Shown piece by piece: positions 23,847 to 33,731 of a stretch of DNA of 55,664 nt. A program made the translations under genes and the position numbers. The notes under the pieces are model-generated. The model saw only the letters and a list, made by a program, of their open reading frames with translations, was not told the origin of the DNA and ran no database searches. Numbering within the stretch: position 1 is the stretch's first letter; every line of letters starts with the position of its first letter. Source of the stretch: a bacterium. Lineage in GTDB: Bacteria; Verrucomicrobiota; Kiritimatiellia; RFP12; UBA1067. The stretch spans positions 1 to 55,664 of the forward strand of contig JANYBJ010000185.1 of assembly GCA_025360845.1 (NCBI GenBank). Reading direction: 5' to 3'.

Positions 23847-24472
23847 AAGTCGATCAAAACCTTCTTAGAAAGATCGCGCCTTCCATGAAGCGATCGATCA
23901 TGATCACGGTTGTCGCCATTGTCGTGACGGCCGCTTTGTTCTTTCTGGCCGTATTGCCGTCGCGCAAGCGCATCCAGGCGATCCGGGTTGAGATTGCCAG
24001 CCTGAACGACACGATCGCCAAAACCCAGTCGGAAATCGCCGGCACCGAACAGCAAAAAAACAGAACATCCGCTGCCACCGCCAAACTCGACACGCTGACC
24101 GCCACCGGCGTGATCGAGCCGCTTTTGGGGTCCTTCGCCATGCGGGGCAAAAACCTTCTCGCACCTCTGGCACAGGAAACCGGGTTCACCATCGACAGCG
24201 TCAGGGAACTCGCCCCACTCCCCCTCCAGGTGCCCAAGCCCGTTCCCGAACAGCTCTACGCCCGGCAGCCGATCGAGTTCACCGGGCACGGATCATACGA
24301 CCAGATCACCGCCTTCATCACACAGGTTGAAGCCGCCCATACCTTGACGACCCTCTCTGGCCTGCTCATTTTAAGTCAGCCTCTAAAACCTGAAACGCAT
24401 CTGGCGCAGATCACGTTCGAGTGGCCGACCAAAGGTGAAAAACGAGTCCCTCCAGCAAAACCCGGCAAATAA
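23843..24472 (+). CDS. pilO: PilO-like inner-membrane assembly protein
   Basis: A 209-residue bitopic protein. A basic tail, then one TM helix (about 18-38, IMITVVAIVVTAALFFLAVL), a coiled coil (RKRIQAIRVEIASLNDTIAKTQSEI) and a periplasmic ferredoxin-like region (GFTIDSVRELAPLPL; EFTGHGSYDQITAFITQVEAAH; THLAQITFEW), as in PilO/GspM. I chose the GTG at 23843: AAGGAGG lies 5 bases upstream and it overlaps the pilN stop (GTGA). An in-frame ATG at 23822 is also open. Confidence 0.8.
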   Translation: MKVDQNLLRKIAPSMKRSIMITVVAIVVTAALFFLAVLPSRKRIQAIRVEIASLNDTIAKTQSEIAGTEQQKNRTSAATAKLDTLTATGVIEPLLGSFAMRGKNLLAPLAQETGFTIDSVRELAPLPLQVPKPVPEQLYARQPIEFTGHGSYDQITAFITQVEAAHTLTTLSGLLILSQPLKPETHLAQITFEWPTKGEKRVPPAKPGK

Positions 24473-24487
24473 CCCCCTGACCTTGCC

Positions 24488-24940
24488 ATGAAAACACGTC
24501 ACGTCTTCTTCGCACCCCTTCTGTTCGGCATATTCGCCGCGCTTCCGGCCGTTGCCGCGCGTGACCCGTTCTGGCCCATCGGCTACGAACCGCCGAAACC
24601 TGAGCCGGCCGCGGCCGCGGGCGAACCGGTTGTCAAAAACACAGAGCCGCCCCCCCCCCCGAAACCCGTGGAGAAAGCGATCACCGAGGCTGACTGGGCC
24701 GTTGCCCGAAAAGCACTGGTCATCAGCGGGTTTACCCAAACGGTCATGCCCGATACCCAGGAGAAGCGCGTCCTTGCGATGGTCAATCGGCACATGGTCG
24801 CTGTCGGCGACACCGTCACGTTTGACCATAAGGACGTACGCTACATTTGGCGTGTCGAAAGCATGACCGACAACCGCATTCAACTGGAGCCGCTTAAAGC
24901 GGAACGCGTAGCCTTAAAACCGACCGATCTCATTCAATAA
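24488..24940 (+). CDS. PilP-like periplasmic protein with C11 tract
   Basis: A 150-residue protein. A signal peptide (1-22, ends AVA-A) is followed by RDPFWPIGYEPP, the 'RDPF' motif often seen at the start of PilP/GspC-like proteins, a Pro/Ala linker, and a small beta domain (ALVISGFTQTVMPDTQEKRVLAMVNRHMVAVGDTVTF...YIWRVESMTDNRIQLEPL) that matches the PilP/HR fold. It would connect PilNO to the secretin. The linker is encoded by eleven consecutive C (24650-24660); slippage there would frameshift the protein. Located 15 bases after pilO and 44 bases before pilQ. Confidence 0.68.
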   Translation: MKTRHVFFAPLLFGIFAALPAVAARDPFWPIGYEPPKPEPAAAAGEPVVKNTEPPPPPKPVEKAITEADWAVARKALVISGFTQTVMPDTQEKRVLAMVNRHMVAVGDTVTFDHKDVRYIWRVESMTDNRIQLEPLKAERVALKPTDLIQ

Positions 24941-24984
24941 AACGAACCTTTCTTGACCAGTCAAACCCCAACCAGGAGCCCAAG

Positions 24985-26871
24985 ATGAAAACCCTCCCCC
25001 TCGTCTGTTCATTCGCTTCCGTCGCCCTGATGTCAGCGACAACGATGCGGACGTTTGCCCAAGTCGAAGCACCTGTGAAACCGGTGATTGCCATCGAAGC
25101 GCCACGGCCTGCACAGCCGGCTGTCATCCAACCGGTCTCGGCACCCGCATCGGTGAAACCGGTGATTGCCATCGAAGCGCCACAATCTGCACAGCCGATT
25201 CCGGCACCCGCACCTATCGTCCGCATCGTCGACTCGGCCAACGGCAGCGAGCCGGTGGTCTCCATGGTGTTCGACGAGACCCCCATCTCGGACGTCATCA
25301 AGGCGTTCCGTGACGCGACCGGCGCCAATATCATCTCGGGCGGCACCAATCTCCAAGGACTTGTCAGCGTCAGGCTCGAAAAGGTGCCGTGGCGCAAGGG
25401 GCTCTCTTCCATTCTCGATCCGCAGGGTCTTCAGTTGCTGGAGCAGCCCGTAGGTTCAGGCATCTACGTGGTCATCTCCAAAACCTTCGATATCCCGAAA
25501 GTCACCCGGACCTTTGAACTCGACTTCGCCAAGGCCACCGATGTCGCGAAACTGTTCACCTCAACCTTGGGGAACTTCGGCTCCGCCACGGCTTTCGGTT
25601 CGGCCAACGTCGTGATCGTCACCGCCTCCGAACAGCAGCTTAACGAGTGCGAAAAAATCGTCAAATCTATCGACAAGCAACGTTCACAAGTCTATATCGA
25701 AGCCCGATTCGTCGAACTGTCCGCTGCCGCCAGCAGGAAACTCGGCCTTAAGTGGGATGCTTTCGGCGGTGACGGCGTGGGCGTGAACTTCGACGGTGCC
25801 TCGCTGGGCTTTAAAGACGATATGGCCAACGGCAATGTTAAAAAGAACGGGAACACCAGCTCCTCCAGCTCCTCCCAAAACTCCACCCTGCAAGACAACG
25901 TCAACAACGCCACTCACGACATCATCAGCGACCTCACGACCGAGACCGTTCTCGGCAGCGGAACCACCCACAGTTACGACTCGACGAAGACTCACAACAA
26001 TTCACGCGCGTTCACGGGCTCAATGTCCATTGACAATTTCAGCATGGCGATTAACGCGTTCGAGCAGATGGACGGCGTCTCCGTCTTCTCCAACCCCAAG
26101 ATCATTGTCGCAAACGAAGAGACCGCGATGGTCGACATGACCACAAAAGAGCCGAACATCACCGTCCGTTCATCCCGCAGCGGCACTAGCGGCGACCAGT
26201 TGGACATCACCACGGAACTCGCCATCATCCCCGGAAAAGCCGAACCCTTTGTGGGAGAGGCGTTTTTCAGTTACGGCATCAGCCTCAAGGTCACGCCGCG
26301 CATCAGTCCGTCCGGCCTGATCACGGTGGACATTATGCCGTCGATCAGCGAGCGCCAAGGCTATTTGGAAATCAGCGGTGTCAGCGCGACGACCCCGGTC
26401 GCTAAATACCCGATCATCAACATGCGCCGCATCCAGACCGTTTTCACCATGGAGAGCGGCAAGACCGCCGTCATCGGCGGACTGTCAAAAACCACCGAGT
26501 CCAGCATCGACTCGGGCCTTCCGTTCCTGCGCGAACTGCCGTGGATCGGCCCGCGTCTCTTCGGCTGGAAGAGCCGCGAGAAGGGCCAAAAGGAAATCGT
26601 CATTTTCGTCACCGTGGGGATCGCCGATCCAACCGCTCTTAAGGAGGATGTCGGCATGCCTAAGAACGCCGTCCTCAGCCGCGATCTCATGGCTGGCAAG
26701 ACCAAAGAGCCCGGCGACCAGACCCGCGAGGAGCTCATGAGTATCAAAGATCCGCAAAGCCCCAGAGCAAACCACGACAAGGTTGTGACCGAACGGGAAG
26801 CCGGAGAGGTCACTCCAGTCGCCGTCGAGGCTCCGGTCGACGTGGTCGTGCCGCCGACGACCACCAATTAA
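24985..26871 (+). CDS. pilQ: Secretin (PilQ/GspD family)
   Basis: A 628-residue outer-membrane channel. Signal peptide 1-26. The N-terminal linker has a duplicated unit VKPVIAIEAP (DNA repeat at 25075 and 25153, period 78). The STN/N0 domain spans about 88-165 (SMVFDETPISDVIKAFRDATGANIISGG), the N1 domain 170-235 (VTRTFELDFAKATDVAKLF), and the secretin core 235-550 has a Ser/Asn-rich insertion (NTSSSSSSQNSTLQD). The C-terminal signature is 'VFTMESGKTAVIGGLSKTTESS...GLPFLRELPWIGPRLFG'. A 75-residue acidic tail follows. AMIN domains are absent. CAGGAG lies 8 bases before the ATG. Confidence 0.93.
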   Translation: MKTLPLVCSFASVALMSATTMRTFAQVEAPVKPVIAIEAPRPAQPAVIQPVSAPASVKPVIAIEAPQSAQPIPAPAPIVRIVDSANGSEPVVSMVFDETPISDVIKAFRDATGANIISGGTNLQGLVSVRLEKVPWRKGLSSILDPQGLQLLEQPVGSGIYVVISKTFDIPKVTRTFELDFAKATDVAKLFTSTLGNFGSATAFGSANVVIVTASEQQLNECEKIVKSIDKQRSQVYIEARFVELSAAASRKLGLKWDAFGGDGVGVNFDGASLGFKDDMANGNVKKNGNTSSSSSSQNSTLQDNVNNATHDIISDLTTETVLGSGTTHSYDSTKTHNNSRAFTGSMSIDNFSMAINAFEQMDGVSVFSNPKIIVANEETAMVDMTTKEPNITVRSSRSGTSGDQLDITTELAIIPGKAEPFVGEAFFSYGISLKVTPRISPSGLITVDIMPSISERQGYLEISGVSATTPVAKYPIINMRRIQTVFTMESGKTAVIGGLSKTTESSIDSGLPFLRELPWIGPRLFGWKSREKGQKEIVIFVTVGIADPTALKEDVGMPKNAVLSRDLMAGKTKEPGDQTREELMSIKDPQSPRANHDKVVTEREAGEVTPVAVEAPVDVVVPPTTTN

Positions 26872-26900
26872 TTCAGTCGTAGTCCCTACACGAAGGCCTG

Positions 26901-26928
26901 CCTGCGGATAGCCCCGCGTATCCGCAGG
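26901..26928. terminator. Perfect 10-bp hairpin after pilQ
   Basis: CCTGCGGATA (26901-26910) and TATCCGCAGG (26919-26928) form an exact inverted repeat with an 8-base loop. There is no T-tract, so it may be a processing site, Rho-assisted stop or mRNA-stabilising hairpin between pilQ and the giant gene. Confidence 0.5.
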
Positions 26929-26948
26929 ACGGGCTGATCGGAGATGCC

Positions 26949-29900
26949 ATGAAAACAAATCCCGCCGTACGTTTCTTTTTAGCCGGCGCGTTGGTCTGGG
27001 CGGCGACCGCCCTCCAGGCTGCAACCACCTATTATGTCGCGCCGACCGGTAGCGACTCGCACACCGGTTCAACCAACTCACCGTTCCTCACCATCCAGAA
27101 AGGCGTCGACCAAGCCGGCGCCGGCGACCTCGTCCTCGTCGCGCCCGGAACCTATGCCTCCGGAGGTAAACAGCCCTCGGGGTCTTGCATTTCCCGTGTC
27201 GTCATCGAAAAGAACGTCACGGTGCGCAGCACCCAAGGTGCCGCCGTGACGTTCATTGAGGGGCAGCCCGACTCGACCACAAGCGTCTTTGGCCCCAACT
27301 CCACCCGATGCGTATACATGACCGCCGGCACATTGGACGGCTTCACGCTGCGAAAAGGGTTTGCGTATGCCACAGACCAGACTGTTCCCTTTAACCCCGA
27401 CAGCTCCAAGAAAAACGGCGGCGGTGTTTACGCGCCGGTCAACAACCGCGTTCCCCAAGTCAACAACTGCATCATCGCCTCATGCGCGGCCTACCGCGGC
27501 GGCGGCGCCTACTGGGCCACGCTGAACAACTGCACGGTCGTCAGCAACTACGTCGACAGCACCAGTTCCAACGGTGACGGCGTGTGGGGCAGCCTAGTCC
27601 GCAACTCGATCGTCATGTTCAACCGTACCGAGAATTATTCCTCGGGAACATCCAGCGAAGATGCGACGGTGTTTATCAACTCGTGTACCACACCCGCTCC
27701 CGGGCTCAACCATAACGGCATCAACCGCGATGGCGGTAACAACGTCACCAATGATCCCCGCTTCATAACGGGAACGTTGCAGCTCGGCACGAACTCGCCC
27801 TGCGTCAATGCCGGCAACAACGCCTATGCCTCCGGCAGCCGGGATGCCGCAGGCAACGCGCGTATCATCAACGGGACCGTCGATATCGGCGCGTTTGAGA
27901 GTTCTTTCGTCTTCTACCCGCTGACGGTCAACAACGGCTCAGGCGACGGTAGCTATCTGGCGGCAACAGCCGTGCCGATCGTGGCCGACCCCGCTGCAAT
28001 GTGGACGCACTTCACCGGCTGGACGGGTGACACCGCAACTGTCGCAGACCCCAACTCAAACTCCACGACCCTGGTCATGCAGCCGAGAGCCATGACGGTC
28101 ACCGCGTCCTACTCGCTCGTGAACCTGCCGGAAATCATCGGTGGCATACTCGGACTTCCCCCGCCCGTTTCGGTCTCGAACATCACCGCAGCCGGCATCA
28201 GCACCCTGCCGCCTGAGGTCCGCCTCGGCCCTATCGCGGACAACGACATCGCTTTTTTCAGCACCGTCTACACCAACGCGGGCACCCTGATTTTCCCCTG
28301 GCGTGTGAGCAGCGAGGCCGGGTACGACAAGCTCGCACTCGTGGTCGATGGCTCAGAAATGGCAGCCATTTCCGGCGAAGTTTCCGGAGTGGTCACACAG
28401 TTCGTCGCCGGCGCGGGCGCCCACCTCATTAAATGGGTTTACAGCAAAGACGGTTCGTATTTCGACGGGCAAGACTCGGGCTGGGTCGGCGCACCGACCT
28501 GGATCCCCGCTGCGCTAGCTATCGAACTTGGCGTGCCGGGAAAACCGATTGCGTTTCCTTATGGTCAGCCAGGCGCCGCACTGCCCTTCCCTTACGGGTT
28601 CCAGGCCTGTTTCGTCGATACGACCACCAACCTGCCATCCGGTGCGATCGGCAATGCCGCAGTCAGGCTGGGCGGCCTGACCAACGGCGTGCCGCTCGTT
28701 GGAGACGGTCAGACCAACGGTGCGGAAGTCGTCTTTCATGGTGCCGGCAACCTGTCTTTCCGGTGGCGCACGTCCTGCCAGGCGTCGGACTATCTGCTCT
28801 GTTACATCGACGGTGTTGAAGCGACCCGCGTCAGCAACGCCAAAGCCGGCGTTTGGGCGACCTTCACGACCGACCTCCTCACCGTAGGGGCGCACACGGT
28901 GCGGTGGGCTTATGCGAAAAACGCATCCGGCTTCGACGGTCTGGATTGCGGCTGGGTCGACAGCGTCACGTGGACGCAGTTCAAATATAACCTGACGGTC
29001 AACGCCGGTACCGGCGGAGGCCTCTACGCCGTTGGAGACTCGGTTGCCATCACAGCGGCTCCGGCCCCTGCCGGGCAGGAGTTTGATGTCTGGGACGGAG
29101 ATACCGCAACGCTTGCCAGCCTGACCTCCCCGTCAACGACACTGGTGATGCCCGCACGGGACATCACAGTCAGAGCGCTCTATCGGACGAAGGTCCTGTC
29201 CGTCACCGTTATCAACGGCCGTGATGCGGGAGCTTGGCCCAATGCCGTCCACGAAAGCACCGGCGAGCCGGAAGGCGTGTATCCGGCCGGTTCGCTCGTG
29301 CGGATTGTCGCCGATCCGGCCCCGCTGTGGCAGACGTTTGACCGGTGGGTCTCCGCTGACGGAGCGCTCTTCGCCGACGACCTGGCCGACGTGTCCATGT
29401 TCGTCATGCCGCCCAACGCCGTCACGGTCACCGCGACCTACCGGCCCCAGACCGAAGCCGAGAAGCTGGCGGGCGCACTCACAATCCGCGGCCAACCGCT
29501 GGTGATCACCTCTTTCTCGTCCAACGGGGTCATCGCCGAAGCCACAGGCGGTCTGCGTTACAATGACCCGGTCGTCAAGCTGGGAGGCCCTTCGGTCGGC
29601 CCCAACCAGAGCGTGAGCCTCACCACCACCAACTTCACGGGCACCGGCTATCTGCTCTTCTCATGGCGCGGTGATACCGAGGCCGACGTTGACGGCATCC
29701 AACTGTTCGTGAACGGGAGCGCCCGGTCGCTCGTCCATTCGGAGAAAAACACCAACACCGTCGATCACCTCCTTTGGAACCTCTACATCTACCAGCTAGC
29801 CAATGTCTCCAACGTGACTTGGCGCTTTACCCGGGACGGCACGTACTACGTGCGCAACAACATGGTGCTGCTCGACCGCGTCACCTGGATACCTGAAGGT

Positions 29901-32900
29901 CTGGTCAACGCGCTCGCCGCCGGCGAGTGTGTCCCCAATATCAACAACGAATACGACCCGCTGTTCGAGGGCCGCCTTCACACCAAAGACGACTACGAAG
30001 GCGAGGACGGTGGCGTGACTTGGGTACATGACGCCCCGGGCGGCGGCGACGCCATCAAGTTCGGCGCCTTCGGGTATGTCACCAATAATCTTTTGGCGCA
30101 GGTCGCTGTGACCAACTACAGCACCGGTATTCTGACTTGGGAATGGACGTCCAGAAGCGAGGGCGTCTATGACACGCTCAGCTTCTATTTTGACGGAATC
30201 CGCACGAACTGGATCAGCGGAAAAGGCGACGGAACCTGGCACACCTCCTCTTTCGTCGTAAAGAACGCTCCGGACAAGTCACGCGACGACAACCGTGCCA
30301 TCAAGCATTTCTTCAAGTACCGTTACGCGAAAGACTCCGATGTCAGCATGTTCGAGGATTGCGCCTGGCTGCGGAGTGCCGTATGGAGCCCGACGTATAT
30401 GCTGCAGGTCCTTCAGGGCACCAATTCCGCGTATGTTCTGCCGGCCCCGTACAATTCGATCGGGGACGCGGTGAGCGAAGCCAAAAAGGGGCTGTTCCCT
30501 GCCAATACGCAGGTCACCATCCTTGCAGACCCCGCGCCGGAAGGGCTGTTTTTCGACCGCTGGACCGGCAACGATGTTTCGGCGCTCGGTCCTTTGGTCA
30601 CCGACCGGAATCCGACTTTCCTGATGCCGCCGACCGACCTGTTCCTGACGGCAACCTACACAACCAATGCGCCGACGGTTCCGCGTTATGCGCTGACCGT
30701 GCTCAACGGTTCGGGAGGTGGCTCGTACACCAACGGAACCGTAGTCCCCCTCCAAGCGGATGCGATCCCCTTGTGGCACACCTTTGGCGGATGGACGGGA
30801 GATGTCGCGACCGTCGTCAGTCCTGCCGCGACATCGACCACCCTGCGCATGCAAACCAACAATCTCATCGTCGCCGCAACGTATACCGCGCTGCCGCTTG
30901 AGACCATCATCCCGCTCCTTATTGGCGTGCCCTCCCCGGTCAGCACAGGCAACCTGACGGTCGACAATTTGAGGCTCACTCCGCCGGCCGTGCGTCTCGG
31001 CCCCATTGGAGACAATCAGACGGCGTTCTTCCAGACCGTCTACACCAATGCCGGAACCGTGATCTTCCCATGGTCGGTCGATTGCGAAGATCAATACGAC
31101 TTCCTCGTCTTCTCGGTTGACGGGGTTCCGATCGCGTCCCTCACGGGACAGCAGTCGGGGGTCATCACGAACTTCGTCGCCGGCGCAGGGCCCCATATTC
31201 TGCGCTGGGCCTACACCAAGGACAGCTCCGATGCCGCAGGCGAGGATGCCGGCTATGTGGGTCCCGTCACTTGGATATCCGATGCGCTCGCCGCCGAATT
31301 CGGTGTGCCGGGAAAACCGCTCTTCCTCCCGAACGGGGCCGGTTCGATTCAGCTCGACTTAGCTCCTCCGTCAGGAGCGGTCAGCAACATCGCGGCCAAG
31401 CTCGGCGGACCGATAGCCGTGTCAAACAATGCGGAAACCGCCGTGGAAGCGGCATTCTCTGGTTCCGGCAAACTCGCCTTCCACTGGCGAACCTCTTCCG
31501 AGCTGAACCGCGATTTCCTGATTCTCTTGATCGACGGCCAAGAAGCCGCCCGGATCAGCGGCACCAAAACAGGATGGCTGCTCTTCGAAACCAACCTCCT
31601 CACCGGCGCCAATCATACGGTGCGGTGGGTCTATTCGAAAAACGAATCCGGCACGGCCGGTTCCGATTGCGGTTGGGTCGACAGTGTCACATGGACGCAG
31701 TTCGCGAACGTCCTGACGGTTGAAAACGGCAGCGGCAGCGGAACCTATGCGGTCGGCGCTACCGTCGCGATCATGGCGGCCGCCGCGCCCTTGGGCCTTG
31801 AGTTCAACACCTGGGACGGCGATATCGAAAGCCTCGCCAACCCGGCGGTTCCGGCCACCACTCTGGTCATGCCCGCACGCGCAATCACGGTTCGGGCCCT
31901 CTACCGGCAGAAGGTTCTCTCTGTCACCGTGATCAACGGGCGAGACGCCGGAGCCATGCCCAATGCTGTACACGAGAGCACTGGCGAGCCAGAAGGCGCG
32001 TATCCGGCAGGCGCGTTCGTACGCATCGTAGCTGCCCCGGCTCCGCAGTGGCAGACCTTCGACCGCTGGGCGTCGACCAACGGTGCCGTTTTCGCTGACA
32101 GCCATGCACCCATAACCCAATTCACCATGCCTTCGAATTCCGTCCTGGTGGAAGCGAATTTCCGGATGATGACCGCCAACGAGAAGTTGGCGGACGCGTT
32201 GACCATCGCCGGACAGGCTCTGACCGTAACCACTTTCTCGCCAACGGGCGTTGTCGCAAGCAGCTCGGGCGGCGTCCGTTTTAACGATCCCGTCGTCAAA
32301 TTCGGCGGCGCGTCAGTCGGCCCGGACCAGAGTGTCAGCCTCACCACCACCAACTTCACAGGCGACGGCGTGTTGTTGTTCTGGTGGCGCGCGACGGCCG
32401 AATCGCGGTATGACAGACTCGAACTCGTGGCGAACGGAACAACCGTCTGCGGTACCGCATCAGGAAAGGGTACCGCTTGGCAGCTCTCGAATTACATGGT
32501 GACCGGAGCGACTTCCCTCAGCTTCCGGTTTAAGCGTGACGGAACCTATTATGTCCGCGACAACACCATCCTCGTCGACCGTGTGACGTGGATACCCCAA
32601 GCGATGATCGATACACTCGGCATGGACTGCATACCCGAAATCAACGGCGAGTATTCCGGCCCGTCAAGTTTTTCGGGAGAAGACGGCGGTGTGGCCTGGG
32701 TCAACGACGCGCCGAGTGACGCAGGCGACAGCGATGCCATCCAGCTAGGGCGTTTCGGATATGTCAACAACAACCAGCACGCGAAGCTCTCCGTCGTTAA
32801 AAAAGGTACAGGGGTTTACTATTGGAGCTGGGCATCCAACAGCGAAGCCGACTATGACACGCTCGACTTCTTCGCGGACAGTCTCTACAAACGCTGGATT

Positions 32901-33704
32901 TCGGGCAAAGAACGGGCTTGGGAGACCTCTTCGCATGTCGTGGTCAATAATTTCGATAGCCCACGCAAGGCGAACCTTGCGACAAGTCATGAGTTCCTGT
33001 TCAAATACAACAAGGACAGCGATGTCAGCGTATTCGGGGACTGTGCCTGGCTGCACAATGCCACATGGACTCCCACCTTCTTGCTCTCCCTCGCTAATGC
33101 CAAGGTTGCTGACTTCATGCCACCGGCCCCTCTCAACACGATCCCGGAGGTTTGGCAAGAAGGTTATAACAACATGTTCGCTGTCGGCACGCTTGTTACG
33201 ATTAATGCTGTCGATCCTGAAGAACCTAACTATTACTTCTGGAAGTGGTTAGGGAATACGGCTGTATTGAACCCCGCTGACATTTTCAATCCCAATCCAG
33301 CCTCATTCTATATGCCAGGCTACGATATTTCCCTGACTGCAAAATACACCACCAACGCGCCGTCGCCTGGTCCGACACCTCCGTCACCGGCCCCGCAAGC
33401 GCGTATCACCGGGTTTGCCATGCAGCCGGTCATTGTGTCAGCGCAGCCCGTTCAAGGCATACAGGCGCTCGCGGAACCCGCCCAGATCAACCAGATTGTT
33501 GTCGATTTCGAAGGTTCTTCGACAACCGATTATGTGTTGACGTGGAGCCCCGATCTGGCCAGCCCGGCCAGTCAGTGGCAACCCCTCGACATCTTGAACA
33601 TCGAGATTATTGGCAACTCGCAAAATGGTTTAAGTCTGATGCGTCTTTATGTTGATCTCCCGGCGTCCTCGCCGCGGGGATTCTTCCGTATCCAAACCCG
33701 CTGA
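26949..33704 (+). CDS. Giant exported repeat protein (2251 aa), probable surface adhesin
   Basis: The signal peptide is 1-25. Residues 26-320 form a right-handed beta-helix region (TTYYVAPTGSDSHTGSTNSPFLTIQKGVDQA; later 'GNARIINGTVDIGAFES'). The rest is built from InlB B-like repeats (YPLTVNNGSGDGSYLAATAV...FTGWTGDTATV...MTVTASY) alternating with jelly-roll-like domains of the 'F.W......Y..L...DG' type. Two ~900-residue super-repeats are present: the block at about 28120-30880 is repeated at about 30890-33360 (for example TVINGRDAGAWPNAVHESTG and TVINGRDAGAMPNAVHESTG). The C-terminus has a beta-sandwich tail ending SSPRGFFRIQTR, also seen in the 40371-43307 protein. It lies between pilQ and pilT on the same strand, so export by, or display with, the pilus machine is a reasonable inference. 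Confidence 0.78.
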   Translation: MKTNPAVRFFLAGALVWAATALQAATTYYVAPTGSDSHTGSTNSPFLTIQKGVDQAGAGDLVLVAPGTYASGGKQPSGSCISRVVIEKNVTVRSTQGAAVTFIEGQPDSTTSVFGPNSTRCVYMTAGTLDGFTLRKGFAYATDQTVPFNPDSSKKNGGGVYAPVNNRVPQVNNCIIASCAAYRGGGAYWATLNNCTVVSNYVDSTSSNGDGVWGSLVRNSIVMFNRTENYSSGTSSEDATVFINSCTTPAPGLNHNGINRDGGNNVTNDPRFITGTLQLGTNSPCVNAGNNAYASGSRDAAGNARIINGTVDIGAFESSFVFYPLTVNNGSGDGSYLAATAVPIVADPAAMWTHFTGWTGDTATVADPNSNSTTLVMQPRAMTVTASYSLVNLPEIIGGILGLPPPVSVSNITAAGISTLPPEVRLGPIADNDIAFFSTVYTNAGTLIFPWRVSSEAGYDKLALVVDGSEMAAISGEVSGVVTQFVAGAGAHLIKWVYSKDGSYFDGQDSGWVGAPTWIPAALAIELGVPGKPIAFPYGQPGAALPFPYGFQACFVDTTTNLPSGAIGNAAVRLGGLTNGVPLVGDGQTNGAEVVFHGAGNLSFRWRTSCQASDYLLCYIDGVEATRVSNAKAGVWATFTTDLLTVGAHTVRWAYAKNASGFDGLDCGWVDSVTWTQFKYNLTVNAGTGGGLYAVGDSVAITAAPAPAGQEFDVWDGDTATLASLTSPSTTLVMPARDITVRALYRTKVLSVTVINGRDAGAWPNAVHESTGEPEGVYPAGSLVRIVADPAPLWQTFDRWVSADGALFADDLADVSMFVMPPNAVTVTATYRPQTEAEKLAGALTIRGQPLVITSFSSNGVIAEATGGLRYNDPVVKLGGPSVGPNQSVSLTTTNFTGTGYLLFSWRGDTEADVDGIQLFVNGSARSLVHSEKNTNTVDHLLWNLYIYQLANVSNVTWRFTRDGTYYVRNNMVLLDRVTWIPEGLVNALAAGECVPNINNEYDPLFEGRLHTKDDYEGEDGGVTWVHDAPGGGDAIKFGAFGYVTNNLLAQVAVTNYSTGILTWEWTSRSEGVYDTLSFYFDGIRTNWISGKGDGTWHTSSFVVKNAPDKSRDDNRAIKHFFKYRYAKDSDVSMFEDCAWLRSAVWSPTYMLQVLQGTNSAYVLPAPYNSIGDAVSEAKKGLFPANTQVTILADPAPEGLFFDRWTGNDVSALGPLVTDRNPTFLMPPTDLFLTATYTTNAPTVPRYALTVLNGSGGGSYTNGTVVPLQADAIPLWHTFGGWTGDVATVVSPAATSTTLRMQTNNLIVAATYTALPLETIIPLLIGVPSPVSTGNLTVDNLRLTPPAVRLGPIGDNQTAFFQTVYTNAGTVIFPWSVDCEDQYDFLVFSVDGVPIASLTGQQSGVITNFVAGAGPHILRWAYTKDSSDAAGEDAGYVGPVTWISDALAAEFGVPGKPLFLPNGAGSIQLDLAPPSGAVSNIAAKLGGPIAVSNNAETAVEAAFSGSGKLAFHWRTSSELNRDFLILLIDGQEAARISGTKTGWLLFETNLLTGANHTVRWVYSKNESGTAGSDCGWVDSVTWTQFANVLTVENGSGSGTYAVGATVAIMAAAAPLGLEFNTWDGDIESLANPAVPATTLVMPARAITVRALYRQKVLSVTVINGRDAGAMPNAVHESTGEPEGAYPAGAFVRIVAAPAPQWQTFDRWASTNGAVFADSHAPITQFTMPSNSVLVEANFRMMTANEKLADALTIAGQALTVTTFSPTGVVASSSGGVRFNDPVVKFGGASVGPDQSVSLTTTNFTGDGVLLFWWRATAESRYDRLELVANGTTVCGTASGKGTAWQLSNYMVTGATSLSFRFKRDGTYYVRDNTILVDRVTWIPQAMIDTLGMDCIPEINGEYSGPSSFSGEDGGVAWVNDAPSDAGDSDAIQLGRFGYVNNNQHAKLSVVKKGTGVYYWSWASNSEADYDTLDFFADSLYKRWISGKERAWETSSHVVVNNFDSPRKANLATSHEFLFKYNKDSDVSVFGDCAWLHNATWTPTFLLSLANAKVADFMPPAPLNTIPEVWQEGYNNMFAVGTLVTINAVDPEEPNYYFWKWLGNTAVLNPADIFNPNPASFYMPGYDISLTAKYTTNAPSPGPTPPSPAPQARITGFAMQPVIVSAQPVQGIQALAEPAQINQIVVDFEGSSTTDYVLTWSPDLASPASQWQPLDILNIEIIGNSQNGLSLMRLYVDLPASSPRGFFRIQTR

Positions 33705-33731
33705 GCCTTATCTAAGCCGGAGAACTTTACT

